This document shows, piece after piece, positions 59,233 to 64,000 of a DNA stretch of 64,000 nt. The stretch is taken from contig OY970397.1 of NCBI GenBank assembly GCA_963720515.1, positions 2,108,001-2,172,000 on the forward strand, in the 5' to 3' direction. Each line of letters begins with the position of its first letter. Position 1 is the first letter of the stretch. The notes beneath the pieces were generated by a model that did no database searches, was not told where the DNA came from, and worked only from the letters and a program-made list of their open reading frames with translations. Source of the stretch: G963720515 sp963720515. GTDB lineage: Bacteria; Actinomycetota; Thermoleophilia; Gaiellales; Gaiellaceae. The position numbers and the translations under genes are program-made.

Positions 59233-60186
59233 ATGCCGACCTCGATCGTCACCGGCGGCTGCGGCTTTCTCGGCTCGCACCTGACGGATCACCTTCTCGC
59301 GGAGGGCCACCGCGTCATCTGCGTGGACAACCTCGACACGGGGTCGCTCCAGAACGTCGAGCACATCGCGAACGGCGCGGACTACGTCTTCGTGAACCAC
59401 GACCTCACGGAGCCGGTCTTCATCGAGGAGGCCGTGGACTACGTCTTCCACCTCGCGAGCCCGGCGAGCCCGATCGACTACCTGCGCCTGCCGCTCGGCA
59501 CGCTCAAGGTCGGCTCCTACGGGACGCACCACATGCTCGGCCTCGCGAAGTTCAAGCGCGCGCGGTTCCTGCTCGCGTCCACGAGCGAGGTCTACGGCGA
59601 CCCGCAGGTGCACCCGCAGCCCGAGACCTACTGGGGGAACGTGAACCCGATCGGGCCGCGCGGCGTCTACGACGAGGCGAAGCGCTACGCGGAGGCGCTC
59701 GCGATGGCGTACCACCGCCAGCAGGGCCTCAACACGTGCATCGCGCGGATCTTCAACACGTACGGGCCGCGGATGCGCCCGCACGACGGCCGCGCGATCC
59801 CGACGTTCCTGCGCCAGGCGCTCGACGGGAAGCCGGTCACCGTCTTCGGCGACGGGTCGCAGACGCGGTCTTTCTGTTACGTGGACGACCTGATCCGCGG
59901 GCTCTACCTGCTCGCGACGAGCGGGGAGCACCTCCCGGTGAACATCGGGAACCCGACCGAGATGACGCTCCTCGAGCTCGCTGAGGCGGTCATCCGGGCG
60001 ACCGGCTCGACCAGCGAGATCGTGTTCGAGGCGCTGCCCGTGGACGACCCGCAGGTGCGCCAGCCCGACATCACCCGCGCGCAGCAGATCCTCGGCTGGG
60101 AGCCGCAGGTCTCGCTCGACGAGGGCCTGCGCCGCACGCTCGCCACGCAGGGCATCGACGCCCCGGTCTCCGCGCCGACGAGCTAG
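59233..60186 (+). CDS. UDP-glucuronate decarboxylase-like SDR (UDP-xylose synthase)
   Basis: A 317-residue extended SDR: TGGCGFLGSHLTDHLL (NAD), HLASPASPIDYLRLPLGTLKVGS, LLASTSEVYGDPQVHPQPETYWGNVNPIGPRGVYDEAKRYAEAL (catalytic Ser/Glu and Tyr-x3-Lys) and RIFNTYGPRMRPHDGRAIPTF. The HPQ-E-YWGNVNPIGPR phrase is diagnostic for UDP-xylose synthases, which oxidise and decarboxylate UDP-glucuronate. ATG 59233 lies seven bases after TATCAT (59220-59225) and gives the natural N-terminus MPTSIVTGG; the ATG at 59224 lies within that element. Confidence 0.92.
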   Translation: MPTSIVTGGCGFLGSHLTDHLLAEGHRVICVDNLDTGSLQNVEHIANGADYVFVNHDLTEPVFIEEAVDYVFHLASPASPIDYLRLPLGTLKVGSYGTHHMLGLAKFKRARFLLASTSEVYGDPQVHPQPETYWGNVNPIGPRGVYDEAKRYAEALAMAYHRQQGLNTCIARIFNTYGPRMRPHDGRAIPTFLRQALDGKPVTVFGDGSQTRSFCYVDDLIRGLYLLATSGEHLPVNIGNPTEMTLLELAEAVIRATGSTSEIVFEALPVDDPQVRQPDITRAQQILGWEPQVSLDEGLRRTLATQGIDAPVSAPTS

Positions 60187-60395
60187 GCGGCCGCGCCGCC
60201 GCCCTGGAGCGCCGCGAGCGTCGCTTCGGCCTGCGCGATCTCGGTCGCGAGCGCTTCGCCCTCGGGGCCGGCCTCGCCGAGCGTCTGGACGCCCTTCGCG
60301 CTCATGAGCTCCTCGGCGCGGGTGTAGAGCACGGTCAGCTTGTCGAGCGCTTCCTTCTGGGCGAGCATGTCCTGCAGGGATTCGTCGGCGTTCAT
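60183..60395 (-). CDS. Small helical protein of 70 residues, unknown
   Basis: MNADESLQDMLAQKEALDKL opens a predominantly helical, possibly coiled-coil protein with the heptad-like run QDMLAQKEALDKLTVLYTRAE and an alanine-rich second helix (GEALATEIAQAEATLAALQGG). No family recognised. ATG 60395 follows TAGGTT (60402-60407, minus) by six bases, which supports a real leaderless gene. It converges with the UDP-xylose synthase-like gene. Confidence 0.7.
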   Translation of the reverse strand: MNADESLQDMLAQKEALDKLTVLYTRAEELMSAKGVQTLGEAGPEGEALATEIAQAEATLAALQGGGAAA

Positions 60396-60401
60396 GGCGC
60401 G

Positions 60402-60407
60402 AACCTA
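60402..60407 (-). promoter_or_regulatory. Predicted -10 element TAGGTT for the 70-residue protein
   Basis: TAGGTT on the minus strand ends exactly six bases before ATG 60395. Confidence 0.45.
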
Positions 60408-60433
60408 GCCCGCCCGCGGCGCGGGTGCAACCG

Positions 60434-60439
60434 TAGGAT
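60434..60439 (+). promoter_or_regulatory. Predicted -10 element TAGGAT
   Basis: TAGGAT ends eight bases before GTG 60448 of the GT4 gene; back-to-back with the element of the divergent small gene. Confidence 0.4.
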
Positions 60440-60447
60440 CGTCGCGC

Positions 60448-61447
60448 GTGCGCGTCGTCGTCCTCACCACGTCGTACCCCGCGCCCGGCCGCGAGCATTC
60501 GGGGCGGTTCGTCGCGGACGCGGTCGAGCATCTGCGGGCGGCCGGGGTCGAGGTCGGCGTGCTCGCGCCCGGCGCCGGATTCGGCGACTTCGGGCTCGGC
60601 GACGGCGTGCTCGCCGGGGTTCGGCGGCGGCCGTGGGCCGCGCCCTTGCTTCTGGCGGCGATGGCGCGGGCAGTGCGACGGGCCGCGCGGGACGCGGATC
60701 TCGTCCACGCGCACTGGCTTCCGACGGCGAGCCGCGGCGCGGATCGCGCGCGTGCCGTACGTGGTGACGCTGCACGGCTCGGACGTCGCGCTCGCGCAGC
60801 GGGCGCCGCGGATGGCGCGCGGGGTGCTGCGCGCCGCGCGCGGGGTGATCGCCGTGTCGCAGGCGCTCGCCGAGGAGGCGCGCCGGCTCGGGGCCGAGAA
60901 CGTCGCGGTCGTGCCGAACGGCGTCGCGATCCCGCCGGAGCCCGGCGTCGAGGCCGATCCGCCGTACGTGCTCTACGCGGGCCGCCTCTCCGAGGAGAAG
61001 GGCGTCGAGGAACTGGTGGAGGCGGCCCGCGGGCTGCCGCTTGTTGTCGCGGGCGACGGGCCGCTCCGCGACCACGTGCCGGCCGCGCTCGGGTTCGTCC
61101 CGCGCGAGGAGCTTGAGCGGCTGCTCGCCGGCGCGGCGGTCGTCGCATGCCCGTCGCGGCGGGAGGGGTTCGGGCTCATCTGTGCGGAGGCGATGGCGTA
61201 CGGCCGCCCCGTCGTGGCGAGCGCGGTCGGCGGGCTGCTCGACCTCGTCCGCGACGGCGAGACCGGCCTGCTCGTCCCACCGCGCGACCCGGCCGCCCTG
61301 CGAGCCGCCCTCGACCGGCTCCTCGTCGACGCCGACCTCCGCGCCCGCCTGGGCGCCGCGGCCCGGGAGCACGTCCGCGAGCTCTGCGACTGGGACCGCG
61401 TCACGGCCGAGACGATCGCCGTGTACGAGCAGGCGCTTACCGGCTGA
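60448..61447 (+). CDS. GT4 glycosyltransferase (one frame break)
   Basis: About 332 residues once one base is removed near 60733, giving HWLPTAAAARIARVPYVVTLHGSDV. N-terminal RVVVLTTSYPAPGREHSGRFVADAVEHLRAAGVEVGVLAP; C-terminal YVLYAGRLSEEKGVEELVEAARGLPLVVAGDGP and the E-x7-E site VVACPSRREGFGLICAEAMAYGRPVVASAVGGLLDLV are classic retaining GT4 motifs. Monocistronic to judge from flanking promoter-like and repeat sequences. Substrates unknown. Confidence 0.88.
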
Positions 61448-61473
61448 CGGCCACGTCCCCTCCGGCGAGGTCG

Positions 61474-61648
61474 GGGGTCAGACCCCTGCCATGTCAACGC
61501 AGGACGTGTCTCGGTGCCAGGCATGGGGCCATGTCCCCCGCCGCGTGCGCCGCATGGATCCACGACGAGCCACGCCCATTCGGGCGTGTCCCGGTGCCAG
61601 GCATCTGGACATGTCCGGCGCGCGACGGGGCCAGACCCCTGCCATGTC
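61474..61648. repeat. Cluster of two interspersed repeat types in the intergenic region
   Basis: Type A: 22 bases at 61474-61495 and 61627-61648, 21 of 22 identical, containing the palindrome GGGGTC-A-GACCCC and ending TGCCATGTC. Type B: 61505-61538 and 61585-61616, sharing CGTGTC-Y-CGGTGCCAGGCAT and then ATGTCC; each carries its own palindrome (for example GGACATGTCC at 61607-61616). The order is A-B-B-A. This looks like a small nest of REP-like elements; it lies between two glycosyltransferase genes and the 270-base gap holds no gene. Confidence 0.6.
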
Positions 61649-61717
61649 CGCGGGGGACGGGGTGCGGGCCGCCCCAGACTGCTCAAGCGCGGGCCCCGCG
61701 CGGCCGATTCCCTCCCT

Positions 61718-62470
61718 GTGACTCCCGAGCTCGCGCTCGCCCCTGCTTCTCTCCCTGCGCTCGGCCCCAAGCGGCTTGCGATCGTGCCCGCCTTCGACGA
61801 GGAGGCCTCCGTCGGCGCGGTCGTGGACGAGATCCGCGCGGCCGACCCCGGCTTCGACGTCCTCGTCGTGGACGACGGCTCGCGCGACCGCACGGCCGCC
61901 GTGGCGCGCGCGCATGGGGCGCACGTCGTGCGGCTCCCGTTCAACCTCGGGATCGGCGGCGCCGTCCAGACCGGCTACCGCTACGCGCGCGAGCACGGCT
62001 ACGAGCTCGCCGTGCAGGTGGACGGCGACGGCCAGCACGACGCGGCCGAGCTCGCCGCGCTCATCGCGCCGATCGTCGCGGGGGAGGCCGACCTCACCGT
62101 CGGCTCGCGCTTCGCCGGCACGGGCGAGTACCGCGCCCCGTTCGCGCGCAGCCTCGGAATCCGCCTCTTCGCTCGCACGATCTCCCGGATCACGGGTCAG
62201 CACCTGACGGACACGACCTCCGGCTTCCGCGGCGCGAACCGCCGTGCGATCGAGCTCTTCGCCGCCGACTACCCGCACGACTATCCCGAGGTCGAGACGA
62301 CCGTCATCGCCGTGAAGGAGCGCCTGCGCCTCGTCGAGGTGCCGGTGACCATGCGCGAGCGCGCCGCCGGCCGCTCGTCGATCACCGCGGGCCGCTCGGT
62401 CTACTACATGGCGAAGGTCATGCTCGCCCTCTTCGTCGGGCTCTTCCGCGCGCCGAGGGTCTCGTCGTGA
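61718..62470 (+). CDS. GT2 glycosyltransferase (DPM1-like)
   Basis: A 250-residue soluble GT2 enzyme: LAIVPAFDEEASVGAVVDEI, VLVVDDGSRDRTAAVA, LGIGGAVQTGYRYA, VQVDGDGQHDAAELAALIAP (metal site), TVGSRFAGTGEYR and TTSGFRGANRRAIELF. It matches the DPM1/polyprenyl-phosphate mannosyltransferase group without added membrane helices. It is coupled by GTGA to a DUF2304 gene, the pairing seen in many surface-glycan clusters where DUF2304 anchors the enzyme. Confidence 0.92.
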   Translation: MTPELALAPASLPALGPKRLAIVPAFDEEASVGAVVDEIRAADPGFDVLVVDDGSRDRTAAVARAHGAHVVRLPFNLGIGGAVQTGYRYAREHGYELAVQVDGDGQHDAAELAALIAPIVAGEADLTVGSRFAGTGEYRAPFARSLGIRLFARTISRITGQHLTDTTSGFRGANRRAIELFAADYPHDYPEVETTVIAVKERLRLVEVPVTMRERAAGRSSITAGRSVYYMAKVMLALFVGLFRAPRVSS

Positions 62471-62952
62471 CGCCGTTCAAGGTCTCGCTCGTCGCCGCGC
62501 TCGTCTCGTTCGTGCTCCTCGCGATCGTGCTCGAGCTGATCCGAAGCCGCCGTCTGCGCGAGCGCTACGCCCTGCTCTGGCTCGTCACCGCCGGCGTGAT
62601 GATCGTGCTTTCGCTCTGGCGCTCCGGTCTCGACACGCTCGCCGGCCTCGTCGGGATCTCCTACGCGCCGTCGGCGCTGTTCGCGGTCGCGGCGATCTTC
62701 ATCGTCGCCGTGCTGCTGCACTACTCGACCGTGATCTCGCGCCTCTCGGACGAGAACGCGATCCTCGCGCAGCGGCTCGCGCTGCTAGAAGCCGAGACCC
62801 GCGGTGACCGGCCCGGGCACGAACTCGAGGCGGTCGACGCGGAAGCCGACGAAGCGCGGGTTGGCGGTGCTGCCGTCGAGCAGCTCCACCCGGTTCGTCG
62901 AGACGTCGAGCCCCTGCGCCGCGTCGCGGGCGGGCAGCTCGAGCACGACTGA
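62467..62952 (+). CDS. DUF2304 small membrane protein
   Basis: A DUF2304 protein: helices VSLVAALVSFVLLAIVLELI, RYALLWLVTAGVMIVLSLW and YAPSALFAVAAIFIVAVLLHYS, then RLSDENAILAQRLALLEAE, the normal family end. The frame as given runs ~50 further codons opposite a real minus-strand gene; these extra residues do not look coding. One missing G near 62803 would give a stop at 62807, so the natural protein is probably ~113 residues. It presumably anchors or assists the preceding GT2 enzyme. Confidence 0.75.
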   Translation: MTPFKVSLVAALVSFVLLAIVLELIRSRRLRERYALLWLVTAGVMIVLSLWRSGLDTLAGLVGISYAPSALFAVAAIFIVAVLLHYSTVISRLSDENAILAQRLALLEAETRGDRPGHELEAVDAEADEARVGGAAVEQLHPVRRDVEPLRRVAGGQLEHD

Positions 62953-64000
62953 GCCGCCCGGCTCGAGCGTCGCGCTCTTCGTCACGGAACCGACGCTCGC
63001 CGTGACCGTGCGCGCCGCCAGGGTGCTCGGCAGCGAGAGCTTCACGCGGTAGACGCCGGCCTGCGCGGACGGCCACGCGCGGTAGTGCAGGTTCCCGGTC
63101 GAGAGCTTGTCGCGGAAGAGTCCGGTCGCGAGCGAGCGCACCTGGACGTCGGCGGGCACGTTCATGAGCGTGAGGCCGGGCCGGGGCTCGGCGACGACGT
63201 TCGCGCCGGCGAGCTCGATCTGCGACGCGTACTGGTTCACGACGAGGCGGCCTCCGGCGAACGGCGCGCCGTCGACGAGGAGCGTGCCGTCGGCGGCGAT
63301 CTCGCCCTTGCCGGCCGCCCATGAGTCGTTCTTCGGCGGCGGCATGTCGAGCCAGATCGGCCGGCCGGCATCGCGGTTCCAGGCCTCGAGCGTCCACCAG
63401 AAATGCGGGGTCGCGCCGGGGAGACCGAGGTAGTCCGCGGGGCCGTAGCCGTCGAGCCAGTCGGCCGGCGTCGCGGCGAACGAGGCTCGCGTCCGCTGGG
63501 TCATCTCGCGGTCGCCCGTATAGGCGAGCGCGCCGGTGCCGACGAGGAGGGCCAGGGCGATCGCGGCCGTCGTCCGGGCCGCGTGCGGACGGAGCGCGAT
63601 CGCGGCCGAGGCGAGCAGCGGCACCGCGGCGAAGACCGTCGCGGCGTTCGCATCCCCGATCCAGTGCGCGAGCTGGCCGTACGCGGAAAGCACGGGCGAG
63701 TCGAACGAGAAGCGGAAGTCGGCGAGCGACGGGAAGGGCACGAGCCAGGCGGCGAGGCCGAGCGCGATCGCGATCCCGGCGTAGACGCGCCGCCACGGCG
63801 CGCCGCGCTCGATGTAGGCGAAGAACGCGACGGCGACGAGCGGGACTAGGTAGATCGCGTAGCGCTCGAGCGGGCGGTGCGACTCCCCGGCCGCGATGAG
63901 GCCGGCCTGGAGGAGGAAGAGCGCGCCGACGCCGAGCGCCAGCCGCGCGAACGCTCCTTCCTCGCGCGAGCGCGGCCGCACCGCGCCGGCGCCGAGGCCG
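62785..64000 (-). CDS. GT-C-like membrane glycosyltransferase, N-terminus beyond the window
   Basis: The frame is open to the window edge; at least 405 residues are visible. Six or more membrane helices (for example FARLALGVGALFLLQAGLIAAG, YAIYLVPLVAVAFFAYI, RVYAGIAIALGLAAWLVP, TTAAIALALLVGTGALAYT) precede a ~230-residue extracytoplasmic domain rich in beta strands (PIWLDMPPPKNDSWAAGKGEIAADG; VVNQYASQIEL; GGSVVLELPARDAA). The missing part should hold the acidic catalytic loop of a GT39/GT-C enzyme. TAG at 62785-62787. Family assignment is tentative. Confidence 0.7.
   Translation of the reverse strand, partial: GLGAGAVRPRSREEGAFARLALGVGALFLLQAGLIAAGESHRPLERYAIYLVPLVAVAFFAYIERGAPWRRVYAGIAIALGLAAWLVPFPSLADFRFSFDSPVLSAYGQLAHWIGDANAATVFAAVPLLASAAIALRPHAARTTAAIALALLVGTGALAYTGDREMTQRTRASFAATPADWLDGYGPADYLGLPGATPHFWWTLEAWNRDAGRPIWLDMPPPKNDSWAAGKGEIAADGTLLVDGAPFAGGRLVVNQYASQIELAGANVVAEPRPGLTLMNVPADVQVRSLATGLFRDKLSTGNLHYRAWPSAQAGVYRVKLSLPSTLAARTVTASVGSVTKSATLEPGGSVVLELPARDAAQGLDVSTNRVELLDGSTANPRFVGFRVDRLEFVPGPVTAGLGF

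Noticed and set aside
61474..61648. CRISPR array
   Set aside because: Repeats are of two types, only two copies each, unevenly spaced, with no cas genes nearby.
1..64000. Prophage, insertion sequences, integrative elements, rRNA or tRNA genes
   Set aside because: No transposase, integrase, phage structural gene, attachment repeat or recognisable stable RNA gene was found on either strand.

Overview
The window is a 64 kb piece of a very GC-rich, densely packed bacterial chromosome. Coding codons end almost always in G or C, GTG starts are common, and neighbouring genes usually overlap by four bases (ATGA or GTGA). Many first genes of transcription units lack a Shine-Dalgarno sequence and instead have a TANNNT hexamer 6-10 bases before the start codon, as expected for leaderless mRNAs. 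Together with the gene content this suggests an actinobacterium, probably of the Thermoleophilia type (inference; no rRNA or tRNA gene is visible to prove it). There are no insertion sequences, integrases, CRISPR arrays or RNA genes of known class. About a dozen genes carry single-base frame breaks, nearly all apparent one-base insertions that keep an otherwise intact family sequence, so I treat them as probable sequencing errors and give each gene as one span.

Layout. 1-5.3 kb: secreted or surface proteins (two Ig-like proteins, an FG-GAP propeller), a DedA membrane protein, a DegT aminotransferase and a GNAT. 5.3-6.3 kb: AzlCD amino-acid exporter. 6.3-12.7 kb: a phosphodiesterase, a methyltransferase, a flippase, a sulfatase-fold protein and a glycosyltransferase. 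12.7-14.6 kb: a CysL-like LysR regulator coupled to an iron-type alcohol dehydrogenase. 15.9-20 kb: a 16-residue leader peptide, then rsgA, a drug-efflux-like MFS protein and a large methyltransferase. 20-21.5 kb: an exported barrel protein, an Hcp-like protein and a pilin-like protein.

21.6-27.4 kb is the most distinctive part: a tightly overlapping seven-gene operon with a fumarate-reductase-like flavoprotein, both halves of a class I fumarase-type dehydratase, phosphosulfolactate synthase (ComA), APS reductase, APS kinase and ATP sulfurylase. It would activate sulfate, reduce it to sulfite and join it to phosphoenolpyruvate, i.e. make a C3 sulfonate. A dehydratase and a C=C-reducing flavoprotein could take this further. 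A 15-bp LysR-type box in front of the operon closely resembles one over the start codon of the LysR gene 9 kb upstream, so that regulator probably controls both.

27.6-64 kb is mostly a surface-polysaccharide region interrupted by a MoxR/DUF58/DUF4129 operon (28.6-32.8 kb). It holds sugar-nucleotide enzymes (SDRs, DegT aminotransferase, ATP-grasp ligases), many GT2 and GT4 glycosyltransferases, GT-C/GT39-like membrane proteins, two O-antigen ligase/polymerase-like proteins, an initiating sugar transferase, a Wzz-like protein, FemAB-like and deacetylase-like modifiers and a PAPS-dependent sulfotransferase. The APS kinase of the sulfur operon would supply PAPS to that sulfotransferase, suggesting a sulfated glycan.
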